Shown: in pieces, positions 26,224 through 34,351 of the stretch | How positions within the stretch are numbered: position 1 is the stretch's first letter | Layout of the letters: the number at the start of each line of letters is the position of its first letter | Source of the DNA: an uncultured Phocaeicola sp. | Lineage (GTDB): Bacteria; Bacteroidota; Bacteroidia; Bacteroidales; Bacteroidaceae | DNA: 64,000 bases | NCBI GenBank assembly: GCA_948579315.1 | Contig: CAPAOL010000010.1 | Span: 1 to 64,000 of the forward strand | Reading direction: 5' to 3' | Notes under the pieces: generated by a model | Databases searched by the model: none | The model's input: only the letters and a program-made list of their open reading frames with translations | What the model was told of the DNA's origin: nothing | Made by a program: the position numbers and the translations under genes

Positions 26224-28695
26224 ATGAAACTGATTCGACTGATAGCTTCACCGGTATTGATGTATATCTTGGCGGGACTTTATGCCTTGATATTGGCAGT
26301 AGCCACTTTTGTGGAAAATTCTTATGGCGCTGCCATTGCCCGCGAGTATTTTTATTATGCTCCCTGGTTTATTCTATTACAGTTATTGCAGGCAGTTAAT
26401 CTATTGGCTATGTTCCTTCGGGGAAGCTATTTCAAGAGAATCAGTAAAGGCAGTCTGATTTTTCATGGAGCTTTTCTTTTTATTTGGTTGGGAGCTGCTG
26501 TCACTCACTATGTCGGAGTGACGGGCATCATGCATATCCGTGAGGGGGAAACGGCAAACAGCATGATGAAAGATGAGGGAGCAGGGATGGAAAAGACTTC
26601 TCTGCCTTTCTCTGTCACGCTGGATGATTTCAGGTTGGAACGTTATCCGGGTTCTCACAGTCCGATGTCTTATGAAAGTGATTTGGTAATTAAGCGAGGG
26701 CATGAATCTCCTTTGCAGGCAACCATTCGAATGAATAAAGTGATTGATGTGGATGGCTATCGTCTGTTTCAATCTTCGTTCGATCCCGATGAACAAGGTA
26801 CTGTGTTGTCTGTGAGCTACGACCGTCCCGGTATGCAACTTACGTATACCGGATATTTTCTGTTGTTTGTTGGTTTTGTATGGACGTTGTTCAGTAAGAA
26901 ATCCCGTTTCGGACGGTTGCGTAAAGAGTTGGGAGAAATGAAAAATAATGCTCCTTTCTGTTTGTTGTTCTTCCTGATTTTATCCGGAATATCAAGTATG
27001 CAGGCATTGAGTGCACAACAAAAATCGGTTTCTTTGCAACAATCACCCATAGCAGGGCAACACCCTCTTGTGGTTTCTCAACTACCTTGTGTTTCTTCTT
27101 TACATGCCGAAAAGTTCGGCAGCTTGGTAGTGCTTAATCCAAATGGGCGTCTCGAACCCGTCAACAGTTATACATCTGCCATCTTACGCAAATTGTATGG
27201 AGCCGATCAACTGAACGGTATGGATTCGGATCAATTCTTTCTGAATCTGCTTTCTTTTCCCGATGAGTGGGGTGCCTTTCCTTTTATCAAAGTCGATAAT
27301 AAAGAACTCCTTCAACGTTTCGGCAGAGATGGCAAATACATTGCTTGGCAAGATGTGTTTGATGCAGACGGTAACTATATCCTGGCAAATGAAATGAACA
27401 CGATTTATGCCAAGCCGGCTTCGGAACGGAAACGGCTGGACTCGGATTTATTGAAACTGGATGAATCGGTAAATATCGTCTATCGTATCATGCAACACCA
27501 GTTGTTGCCGCTTTTCCCGGATGGAAACGATTCGCAGGGAAAATGGTATTCATCGGGTGATGATTTAAGTGCTTTTCACGGGAAAGACTCTTTGTTTGTA
27601 ACTAAAATCATAGATTGGTATATCTATGAATTAGGAAACGGAGTTCGTTCCAACAACTGGAAAGAAGCCGATAAAATCATCGAAATGATGAATATCTTCC
27701 AACAGGCAAAGGCTAAAGTTCCCCCTATTGATAATCGGAAAGTGAAAGCCGAACTTCTTTATAATCAGCTGAATCTATTTTTCTGGTGTCGTCTGGCTTA
27801 CCTGATTTTGGGCGGCATCCTCCTTTTCATTGCTTGTGGAGAGATTATTGCAGACTTCAAATGGGGGAGAAAACTAAGTGGCATCCTGATTGCTCTCCTG
27901 ACAATCGCTTTCCTTGCGCATACGTCAGGTGTCTTGCTACGTTGGTATATTTGCGGGCACGCGCCTTGGGCGAATGCTTACGAGTCGATGGTATGTACTT
28001 CCTGGATGCTGGTAGGTAGCGGACTTCTGTTTGCTCGTCGATTTCGTATTCTTCCGGCATTAGCGGGATTATTGGGTGGAATCATGCTTTTTGTAGCAGG
28101 ACTAAACCACCTGAATCCGGAAATCACTCCTTTGGTTCCGGTACTCCAGTCTTATTGGCTAATGTCTCATGTTGCTGTTATCATGATCGGTTACGTATTC
28201 TTTGCGCTTTGCGCACTGACAGGATTGTTTAACCTTGTACTGATGAATTTACTTTCCGCCACCAACCGGGTGAAGCTCCAGTTCCGTATCCGTGAACTGA
28301 CATTACTGAATGAAATGGCAATGATCCTCGGCCTGTTCTTTATGACCGCAGGCACATTTCTTGGAGCCATCTGGGCAAACGTCTCTTGGGGTAGGTATTG
28401 GGGCTGGGACCCTAAAGAAACCTGGGCATTGATCTCGATTGTTGTGTATGCATTGGTGCTTCATATTCGTTTCATTCCTCTTCTGAAAGGAAAGACCGAC
28501 TGGTGTTTTAATCTGCTTTCGGTCGTAGCCATTCTTTCCGTTATCATGACTTGGTTCGGAGTGAATTACTATTTAAGCGGCCTGCATTCTTATGGAAAAA
28601 CCGAAGGGGGAGATTTCTTGTTGTGGATATGGGGATTGGGAGTCTGTCTTGTGTTTGTGTTGGCATGGTTTGCGCGTTGCAGAGAAAAAAACTGA
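26224..28695 (+). CDS. Fused ResB-CcsA cytochrome c synthetase
   Basis: From the ATG at 26224 the product is 823 residues; the upstream start at 26200 adds nothing recognisable. The N-terminal third is ResB/Ccs1-like with membrane segments (about 5-100 and 210-260). A periplasmic region follows. The C-terminal 300 residues are CcsA-like and hold the haem-handling signature WGRYWGWDPKETWAL. CcsBA proteins move haem across the membrane and attach it to CxxCH motifs. The gene closes the array whose products 7 and 8 have four CxxCH sites between them, so a dedicated maturation role is a natural inference. No terminator was identified; the inverted-repeat island follows. Confidence 0.88.
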   Translation: MKLIRLIASPVLMYILAGLYALILAVATFVENSYGAAIAREYFYYAPWFILLQLLQAVNLLAMFLRGSYFKRISKGSLIFHGAFLFIWLGAAVTHYVGVTGIMHIREGETANSMMKDEGAGMEKTSLPFSVTLDDFRLERYPGSHSPMSYESDLVIKRGHESPLQATIRMNKVIDVDGYRLFQSSFDPDEQGTVLSVSYDRPGMQLTYTGYFLLFVGFVWTLFSKKSRFGRLRKELGEMKNNAPFCLLFFLILSGISSMQALSAQQKSVSLQQSPIAGQHPLVVSQLPCVSSLHAEKFGSLVVLNPNGRLEPVNSYTSAILRKLYGADQLNGMDSDQFFLNLLSFPDEWGAFPFIKVDNKELLQRFGRDGKYIAWQDVFDADGNYILANEMNTIYAKPASERKRLDSDLLKLDESVNIVYRIMQHQLLPLFPDGNDSQGKWYSSGDDLSAFHGKDSLFVTKIIDWYIYELGNGVRSNNWKEADKIIEMMNIFQQAKAKVPPIDNRKVKAELLYNQLNLFFWCRLAYLILGGILLFIACGEIIADFKWGRKLSGILIALLTIAFLAHTSGVLLRWYICGHAPWANAYESMVCTSWMLVGSGLLFARRFRILPALAGLLGGIMLFVAGLNHLNPEITPLVPVLQSYWLMSHVAVIMIGYVFFALCALTGLFNLVLMNLLSATNRVKLQFRIRELTLLNEMAMILGLFFMTAGTFLGAIWANVSWGRYWGWDPKETWALISIVVYALVLHIRFIPLLKGKTDWCFNLLSVVAILSVIMTWFGVNYYLSGLHSYGKTEGGDFLLWIWGLGVCLVFVLAWFARCREKN

Positions 28696-28700
28696 TTCCT

Positions 28701-28738
28701 TATAAGAAGGCATACTCTTTATAAGAAGACATACTCTT
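28701..28738. repeat. 19-bp tandem duplication after the CcsBA gene
   Basis: Two copies of TATAAGAAGnCATACTCTT lie head to tail (28701-28719 and 28720-28738) with one difference. The perfect dyad TGTTACA-A-TGTAACA follows at 28740-28754. Confidence 0.8.
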
Positions 28739-28784
28739 TTGTTACAATGTAACATGATTGAATGTGATGCTTATTACAGTCAAA

Positions 28785-29322
28785 TTCTCCTTCACCTCCT
28801 TCACTCGGTTGTAACCATCTGTTTGACAGGTGTTTCCGGTGAATGGATAAAGAAAAGTCTTCTCTTCACGCCCTTCACCCCCTTCACGCCCTTCACAATC
28901 CCCACAGTTTGCTACTTTCACAGCCCGTAACCTTTGCATCGGCATTGTCAATCTTTGCAAATGAGAGCAGCCCCCCTGTGGGTATGTTAAATCTAGACTG
29001 TTTACTGATAAACTACCGTCTTCTCGTATGTTTTATTTCTATTTATCAATCGCCGACTGAGGTTGTCCACCTGGCTGACTATAGTCGGCTAAGCAGACAA
29101 CTACAGTCGGCTAGATGGACAACTCTAGTCGGCTGCTTAGGTGCAAGCTGTTTAATTGGATAAGATAGACAATGCCTATGCGAAGGTTACGAGCTGTGAA
29201 AGTGACAAATTGTGGGGATTGTGAAGGGCGTGAAGGGGTGAAGGGCGTGAAGGGAAGACTTTTCTTTATTTGTTCACCGGAAACACCTGTCAAACAGATG
29301 GTTACAACCGGGTGAAGGAGAA
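28785..29322. repeat. Large inverted repeat island (MITE-like)
   Basis: The left arm (28785-28956) reappears reversed as the right arm (29161-29322) with high similarity. Both hold GGTTGTAACCATCTGTTTGA, CAGGTGTTTCCGGTGAA and a CCCTTCACG-type micro-repeat. The 204-base centre carries smaller repeats. No transposase is present. The two 100-codon-scale open frames here are artefacts of the repeat. This explains most of the 843-base gap between CcsBA and the nucleosidase gene. Confidence 0.85.
29063..29143. repeat. 22-bp repeats with an inverted partner in the island centre
   Basis: Three direct units of 21-22 bases (29079-29100, 29101-29122, 29123-29143) share CTnnAGTCGGCT. An imperfect reversed unit at 29063-29084 makes a dyad around GACTATAGTC. 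Confidence 0.7.
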
Positions 29323-29538
29323 GAACTATACTTTATTGCAAAGCTATATACTTAATCCCCCTATGTTTGCCCGATGGGTCAAATCTATAAATGCGGGTTC
29401 GTAATTAGCGCATGATTTTATGATTCATCCGTTAGCCGGACAGTAAAAAGTAATCTCTTTTGATTGCATTTTATAGATAACTCCGGTTAAATAGTTATTT
29501 TTGCAGAAATAACTGATTTTTACGAAATAAAGGAACCC
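29323..29538. other. Intergenic region with promoter for the nucleosidase gene
   Basis: Apart from a -7 box TATTTTTG at 29496-29503, 35 bases before the ATG, I see nothing recognisable here. Confidence 0.45.
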
Positions 29539-30105
29539 ATGTTGAAAATATTAGTAACCTACGCCGTACAAGGCGAATTTGTAGAGATTAAATGGCCGGA
29601 TATAGAACCTTACTACGTTCGTACAGGCATTGGTAAAGTGAAATCAGCCTTTCATTTGGCAGAAGCAATCCGCCAGGTACAGCCGGACTTGGTGCTCAAT
29701 ATCGGAAGTGCCGGAACAGTCGACCATCAGGTAGGAGACATTTTTGTATGCCGCAAGTTCGTAGACCGTGATATGCAGAAAATGAAAGAGTTCGGATTGG
29801 AGGGTGAGATTGATTCATCGGCTCTGCTCGAAGAAAAAGGCTATTGCATGCATTGGACGGAAGATGGGATTTGCAATACGGGAGATGGCTTCCTCACCGA
29901 GTTGACTCATGTCACCGGAGATGTTGTAGATATGGAAGCATACGCACAGGCATTTGTCTGCCGTTCAAAAGAAATCCCGTTCATTTCTGTGAAATATGTG
30001 ACTGACATAATTGGTCAGAACTCCGTGAAACATTGGGAAGACAAACTTGCCGATGCCCGGCAGGGACTATCGCATTACTTTAACGTCTTGAAAGAAAGAA
30101 TATGA
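29539..30105 (+). CDS. 5'-methylthioadenosine/S-adenosylhomocysteine nucleosidase-like protein
   Basis: The 188-residue protein has the nucleoside phosphorylase/MTAN fold: LVLNIGSAGTV, GDIFVCRKFVDRDM and VVDMEAYAQAFVC (Met-Glu that binds ribose), with SVKYVTDIIG containing the catalytic Asp. It is shorter than usual MTAN (about 230 residues) because the N-terminal region is reduced. It probably hydrolyses a 6-aminopurine nucleoside derivative. Its last 31 bases overlap the end of the converging ybaN-like gene. Confidence 0.75.
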   Translation: MLKILVTYAVQGEFVEIKWPDIEPYYVRTGIGKVKSAFHLAEAIRQVQPDLVLNIGSAGTVDHQVGDIFVCRKFVDRDMQKMKEFGLEGEIDSSALLEEKGYCMHWTEDGICNTGDGFLTELTHVTGDVVDMEAYAQAFVCRSKEIPFISVKYVTDIIGQNSVKHWEDKLADARQGLSHYFNVLKERI

Positions 30106-30434
30106 TAAGTGACTCCTGCGGCTATCAATCCCAGGAGAATCTTTACCCATATAAAAGGAATCAGGAAGAAAATGCAATAAAGCATCGTTCCCCACATTAA
30201 TACGAGAGAAATTATTTTGGCACGGAGAGGAATCGCCTTGTTTTCGCGGAAATTGCGGATATAAGGACCGAAGTGCCGATGATTGAGCAGCCAGTTATAT
30301 AATCGGGGCGACCCTTTGAAATAAAGGGCGGCGGTGAGCAATAGAAAAGGGGTAGTGGGCAGTAGCGGCAGAAAGATGCCGAGAATGCCGAGCGCAAGGG
30401 AAATACTACCTAAAACAATATATAGAGTTTTCAT
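30075..30434 (-). CDS. YbaN / DUF454 family inner-membrane protein
   Basis: From the ATG at 30434 the product is 119 residues with three to four membrane helices. It carries the DUF454 signature LGILGIFLPLLPTTPFLLL near the N-terminus, then SPRLYNWLLNHRHFGPYIRNF. The function of the family is unknown. A -7 box TATCTTTG (30439-30446) ends only four bases before the ATG, so an upstream ATG at 30452 cannot be used and the message is probably leaderless. The 3' end overlaps the nucleosidase gene tail to tail. Confidence 0.85.
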   Translation of the reverse strand: MKTLYIVLGSISLALGILGIFLPLLPTTPFLLLTAALYFKGSPRLYNWLLNHRHFGPYIRNFRENKAIPLRAKIISLVLMWGTMLYCIFFLIPFIWVKILLGLIAAGVTYHILSFKTLK

Positions 30435-30438
30435 GCGG

Positions 30439-30446
30439 CAAAGATA
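30439..30446 (-). promoter_or_regulatory. -7 box immediately before the ybaN-like ATG
   Basis: The minus strand reads TATCTTTGCCGCATG: the box, four bases, then the start codon. Transcription would begin at or next to the ATG. Confidence 0.55.
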
Positions 30447-30502
30447 GTGCAAAAAAAGGGAAAAAATAACACTCTTTGCTGGATGAAAACTCTATTTTAT
30501 AT

Positions 30503-30510
30503 TACCTTTG
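30503..30510 (+). promoter_or_regulatory. -7 box for queD-queE
   Basis: TACCTTTG matches TAnnTTTG and gives a leader of about 47 bases before the ATG at 30564. A short GCATC/GATGC hairpin (30516-30537) lies in the leader region. Confidence 0.5.
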
Positions 30511-30563
30511 CCGTTGCATCGAGGTGACATTAGATGCGTGTAACTATTAAAATACATACACTC

Positions 30564-30920
30564 ATGTTTACAGTAATCAAACGTATGGAGATCTCGGCTT
30601 CTCATAAGCTGGTACTCCCGTATCGCAGTAAATGCGCCAGTTTACACGGTCACAACTGGATTATCACCGTCTATTGCCGTTCCGCACGGCTCAATTCCGA
30701 AGGAATGGTGGTAGATTTCACCCGTATCAAAGAAGTGGTCACGGAGAAACTCGACCATCAAAATCTGAACGAAGTACTCCCGTTTAATCCCACAGCGGAG
30801 AATATCGCCCGGTGGGTATGCAAGCAGATTCCTCAATGCTATAAAGTAGAAGTGCAGGAATCGGAAGGAAACATTGTCATCTACGAGAAAGATCCCGTCG
30901 GCGCAGAAGGACAAGGATAG
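30564..30920 (+). CDS. queD: 6-carboxytetrahydropterin synthase
   Basis: The 118-residue protein has the QueD zinc His set: ASHKL near residue 14, then SLHGHNW. Further family blocks are VVDFTRIKEVV, LDHQNLNEV and the C-terminal Glu motif VQESEGN. It converts dihydroneopterin triphosphate to 6-carboxytetrahydropterin in the 7-deazaguanine (queuosine) pathway. The ATG at 30534 was rejected in favour of 30564, which gives the family's usual N-terminus. It sits 18 bases before queE and forms an operon with it. Confidence 0.93.
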   Translation: MFTVIKRMEISASHKLVLPYRSKCASLHGHNWIITVYCRSARLNSEGMVVDFTRIKEVVTEKLDHQNLNEVLPFNPTAENIARWVCKQIPQCYKVEVQESEGNIVIYEKDPVGAEGQG

Positions 30921-30938
30921 CAAACTAAACAAATTTTG

Positions 30939-31487
30939 ATGATGAGAAAGATTAATGAAATCTTTTACAGCTTGCAGGGCGAAGGTTATCATACCGGAAC
31001 TCCTGCCATCTTCGTACGTTTTTCCGGCTGCAACCTGAAATGTGACTTTTGCGACACACAACACGAAGAAGGAACAATGATGACCGACGATGAAATTATC
31101 GCCGAGGTGAAAAAATATCCTGCCGTCACCGTTGTCCTTACGGGCGGCGAACCTTCCTTATGGATAGACGATGAATTGATCGACCGTTTGCACCAGGCAG
31201 GTAAGTATGTGACCATCGAAACCAATGGTACACGCCCCCTGCCGGCAGCTATCGACTGGGTGACCTGCTCTCCCAAACAAGGGGCGAAGCTTGCCATCGA
31301 CCGGATGGATGAAGTGAAAGTGGTTTATGAAGGACAAGATATAAGCATTTTTGAACAACTTCCCGCCGAACATTTTTTCCTCCAGCCTTGTTCTTGTAAT
31401 AACACTGCTTCAACAGTGGACTGTGTAATGCGACATCCCAAATGGAGACTCAGCTTGCAAACACACAAATTAATCGACATCCGTTGA
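30939..31487 (+). CDS. queE: 7-carboxy-7-deazaguanine synthase (radical SAM)
   Basis: The 182-residue protein has the radical SAM cluster motif CNLKCDFC (CxxxCxxC) preceded by FVRFSGC, then VVLTGGEPSL and TIETNGT. QueE rearranges 6-carboxytetrahydropterin into the deazaguanine ring. It is short but normal for Bacteroidetes QueE. The start is one of two adjacent ATGs (30939 or 30942); a TTG just upstream is less likely. Confidence 0.93.
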   Translation: MMRKINEIFYSLQGEGYHTGTPAIFVRFSGCNLKCDFCDTQHEEGTMMTDDEIIAEVKKYPAVTVVLTGGEPSLWIDDELIDRLHQAGKYVTIETNGTRPLPAAIDWVTCSPKQGAKLAIDRMDEVKVVYEGQDISIFEQLPAEHFFLQPCSCNNTASTVDCVMRHPKWRLSLQTHKLIDIR

Positions 31488-31538
31488 GCAAAATAGACGG
31501 GTGATACGGAAGAAGCTTAATTTATTACAGAACATAAT

Positions 31539-32279
31539 ATGAAAGTAGGTTTGTTTATTCCTTGTTATATCAACGCTATTTACCCCAATGTGGGAGTGGC
31601 ATCGTATCGGCTATTGAAAAGCTTGGGAGTAGACGTCGATTATCCGTTGGATCAGACTTGTTGCGGACAACCGATGGCAAATGCCGGTTTTGAAGATGAA
31701 TCGATGAAATTGGCACTCCGTTTTGACGATCTGTTCCGGGAATACGATTACATCGTCGGTCCTTCCGCCAGTTGTGTGGCATTTGTGAAAGAGAATCATC
31801 CGGGGATTTTGAAGAAAGAAGGACATGTTTGTCAGAGTGCGGGAAAGATTTATGATATTTGTGAGTTCATTCACGATATCTTGAAACCTTCCAAAATTCA
31901 TGCACGCTTTCCTCATAAAGTCAGTATTCACAATAGCTGTCATGGGGTGCGCGAACTGTTGATTTCTGCTCCCACCGAACTGAACATCCCTTATTACAAT
32001 AAATTGCGTGACCTGCTCAATCTGGTAGAAGGCATCGAAGTATTCGAGCCCAGCCATATTGACGAGTGTTGCGGCTTTGGCGGAATGTTTGCGGTAGAAG
32101 AGCAGGCAGTTTCCGTCTGTATGGGGCGTGATAAGGTAAAAGATCATATCGCTACCGGAGCCGAGTATATTGTCGGAGCGGACAGTTCCTGCCTGATGCA
32201 CATGCAAGGTGTCATCAAACGGGAGCATCTGCCTATTCAGATTATCCATATTGTAGAAATTCTAGCGTCGCAATCATGA
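31539..32279 (+). CDS. lutA: LutA/YkgE, Fe-S oxidoreductase subunit
   Basis: The 246-residue protein has two CCG domains: DQTCCGQPMANAG and DECCGFGGMF, with HNSCHGVREL between. These Cys-rich motifs bind non-canonical iron-sulphur clusters. With LutB and LutC it forms the L-lactate oxidation complex, which feeds electrons to the quinone pool and gives pyruvate. Its stop overlaps the lutB start by four bases. No lactate permease is seen nearby. Confidence 0.9.
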   Translation: MKVGLFIPCYINAIYPNVGVASYRLLKSLGVDVDYPLDQTCCGQPMANAGFEDESMKLALRFDDLFREYDYIVGPSASCVAFVKENHPGILKKEGHVCQSAGKIYDICEFIHDILKPSKIHARFPHKVSIHNSCHGVRELLISAPTELNIPYYNKLRDLLNLVEGIEVFEPSHIDECCGFGGMFAVEEQAVSVCMGRDKVKDHIATGAEYIVGADSSCLMHMQGVIKREHLPIQIIHIVEILASQS

Positions 32280-33661
32280 GTACAAAACATTCAAAGGCTG
32301 CCGAAAAGTTCTTGCAGGACAGCAAGATGGCAGCATGGCATAACGAAACCCTTTGGATGGTCCGTGCCAAAAGGGACAAGATGAGCAAGGAAGTTCCCGA
32401 ATGGGAAGAGTTGCGCAACAAGGCTTGCGAGTTGAAGCTATATTCCAACAGCCACCTCGAAGAACTTCTGCTGGAGTTTGAGAAGAATGCTACCGCCAAC
32501 GGTGCCATCGTACATTGGGCAAAAGATGCCGATGAATACTGCGCCATCGTCTACAAGATACTGAATGAGCATAACGTCCACCATTTCATCAAGAGCAAAT
32601 CCATGCTCGCCGAAGAGTGTGGCTTGAATCCTTTCTTGATGGAACGGGGCATTGATGTCGTTGAATCCGATTTGGGCGAACGCATCCTGCAACTGATGCA
32701 TCTCGAACCGAGCCACATCGTACTGCCCGCCATCCACATCAAACGGGAACAGGTAGGCGAACTATTCGAAAAGGAGATGGGCACGGAAAAGGGAAACTTT
32801 GATCCTACCTACCTGACTCATGCCGCACGTAAGAACCTGCGTCATCTCTTCCTCAATGCCGAAGCCGCCATGACAGGCGCCAACTTCGCCGTTGCCTCAA
32901 CCGGTGACATTGTGGTCTGCACCAATGAAGGAAATGCCGATATGGGTACTTCCTACCCGAAACTGAACATTGCCGCTTTCGGTATGGAAAAGATCGTCCC
33001 GGACCTGGACGCGTTAGGCGTGTTCACCCGATTACTTGCCCGTTCGGCAACCGGACAACCGGTGACAACATATACTTCTCATTACCGCCGTCCCCGCGAA
33101 GGCGGTGAATACCATATTATCATCGTAGACAACGGCCGGAGTGCCTTACTATCCAAGCCCGATCATATCAAGACACTGAACTGTATTCGTTGTGGTGCGT
33201 GCATGAACACCTGTCCGGTGTACCGCCGGAGTGGAGGCTACTCTTATACGTACTTCATTCCCGGACCTATTGGCATCAACTTGGGTATGGCTCATGCTCC
33301 GGAGAAGTATTACGATAATCTTTCAGCCTGTTCTCTGTGCATGTCCTGTTCCGATGTCTGTCCGGTGAAAGTAGATTTGGCGGAACAGATTTACAAATGG
33401 CGTCAGGATTTGGACGGACTGGGGAAAGCCAATACGGGAAAGAAGATCATGTCCGGCGGTATGAAGTTCCTGATGGAGCGTCCGGCATTGTTTAACGCAG
33501 CCTTGTGGGCAGCCCCGGTGGTAAATGGCCTGCCTCGTTTCATGAAATACAACGTTCTCGACGATTGGGGAAAGGGGCGTGAACTGCCGGAATTTGCCAG
33601 CGAGTCGTTCAATGAAATGTGGAAGAAAAACAAAGTACAAGGAAAGGAGGAATCCAAATGA
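32276..33661 (+). CDS. lutB: LutB/YkgF, iron-sulphur subunit of lactate utilisation complex
   Basis: The 461-residue protein has the DUF162/LUD fold in the N-terminal 300 residues (TGANFAVASTGDIVV) and two 4Fe-4S motifs, CIRCGACMNTCPVYR and CSLCMSCSDVCPVK, near residues 303-365. It shuttles electrons in the LutABC complex. It is translationally coupled to lutA and, through an ATGA overlap, to lutC. Confidence 0.93.
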   Translation: MSTKHSKAAEKFLQDSKMAAWHNETLWMVRAKRDKMSKEVPEWEELRNKACELKLYSNSHLEELLLEFEKNATANGAIVHWAKDADEYCAIVYKILNEHNVHHFIKSKSMLAEECGLNPFLMERGIDVVESDLGERILQLMHLEPSHIVLPAIHIKREQVGELFEKEMGTEKGNFDPTYLTHAARKNLRHLFLNAEAAMTGANFAVASTGDIVVCTNEGNADMGTSYPKLNIAAFGMEKIVPDLDALGVFTRLLARSATGQPVTTYTSHYRRPREGGEYHIIIVDNGRSALLSKPDHIKTLNCIRCGACMNTCPVYRRSGGYSYTYFIPGPIGINLGMAHAPEKYYDNLSACSLCMSCSDVCPVKVDLAEQIYKWRQDLDGLGKANTGKKIMSGGMKFLMERPALFNAALWAAPVVNGLPRFMKYNVLDDWGKGRELPEFASESFNEMWKKNKVQGKEESK

Positions 33662-34287
33662 GCAGCAGAGAAGATATATTAGCCAGCATCCGGCAGCATA
33701 CGCAGACGCGTTATGATCAACCGGATATTGCGGATATGAAACGATTGTCATATCCTGACAAGATAGAGCAGTTCTGTGCAATCAGCCGTGCGGTGGGTGG
33801 TACGGCAGTTGTATTGGGCGAAGGGGAAGATGTGAATGCGGTCATACGCCGGACTTATCCGGACGCTATGCGTATTGCTTCCGTATTGCCGGATATTTCC
33901 TGTGCTACGTTCAATCCCGATAATTTGGATGATCCGAAAGAGCTGGACGGTACAGATGTTGCCGTAGTGAAAGGAGAAATCGGAGTGGCCGAAAACGGAG
34001 CCATCTGGATACCGCAGACGGTGAAATATAAAGCAATCTATTTTATCTCGGAGAAATTGGTCATTCTGCTCAACCGGAATAAAATTGTAGATACCATGTA
34101 TGATGCCTACCGCAAACTGGACGGACAGGAATATCAGTTCGGAACGTTCATCTCCGGTCCGTCAAAGACTGCTGATATTGAGCAGGCGTTGGTGATGGGA
34201 GCGCATGGGGCACGGGACGTATTAGTGATATTGACAAATACAGACAATGAGATGGGAGATATTCTGCAACCGCCTTGGAGATATTGA
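33658..34287 (+). CDS. lutC: LutC/YkgG, lactate utilisation subunit
   Basis: From the ATG at 33658 the product is 209 residues with the LUD fold (EIGVAENGAIWIP; SGPSKTADIEQALVMGAHG). The start is chosen because a strong Shine-Dalgarno sequence (AAAGGAGG) precedes it and it overlaps the lutB stop. The longer frame from 33619 has neither feature. It is the third subunit of the complex. Confidence 0.93.
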   Translation: MSSREDILASIRQHTQTRYDQPDIADMKRLSYPDKIEQFCAISRAVGGTAVVLGEGEDVNAVIRRTYPDAMRIASVLPDISCATFNPDNLDDPKELDGTDVAVVKGEIGVAENGAIWIPQTVKYKAIYFISEKLVILLNRNKIVDTMYDAYRKLDGQEYQFGTFISGPSKTADIEQALVMGAHGARDVLVILTNTDNEMGDILQPPWRY

Positions 34288-34305
34288 GTGGAAGCAGTAA
34301 CTTTG
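34275..34305 (+). promoter_or_regulatory. Promoter before the unknown/Sel1 gene pair
   Basis: TAACTTTG at 34298-34305 matches the -7 box, with TTGG 19 bases upstream as a weak -33 element. It overlaps the end of lutC. Confidence 0.5.
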
Positions 34306-34351
34306 CGCAAACCAATGAATAGCGAATGGAGATAAAACTACCTATAAACGA

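Noticed and set aside
28739..29338. Open frames on both strands in the gap after the CcsBA gene
   Set aside because: They follow the inverted repeat and the Pro/His-rich translation comes from CCCTTCAC-type micro-repeats. No ribosome site or promoter is present.
30515..30563. Possible preQ1 riboswitch before queD
   Set aside because: The leader has a GCATC/GATGC hairpin, but the loop and 3' tail do not pair as in the preQ1-I pseudoknot, and the conserved loop bases are missing.
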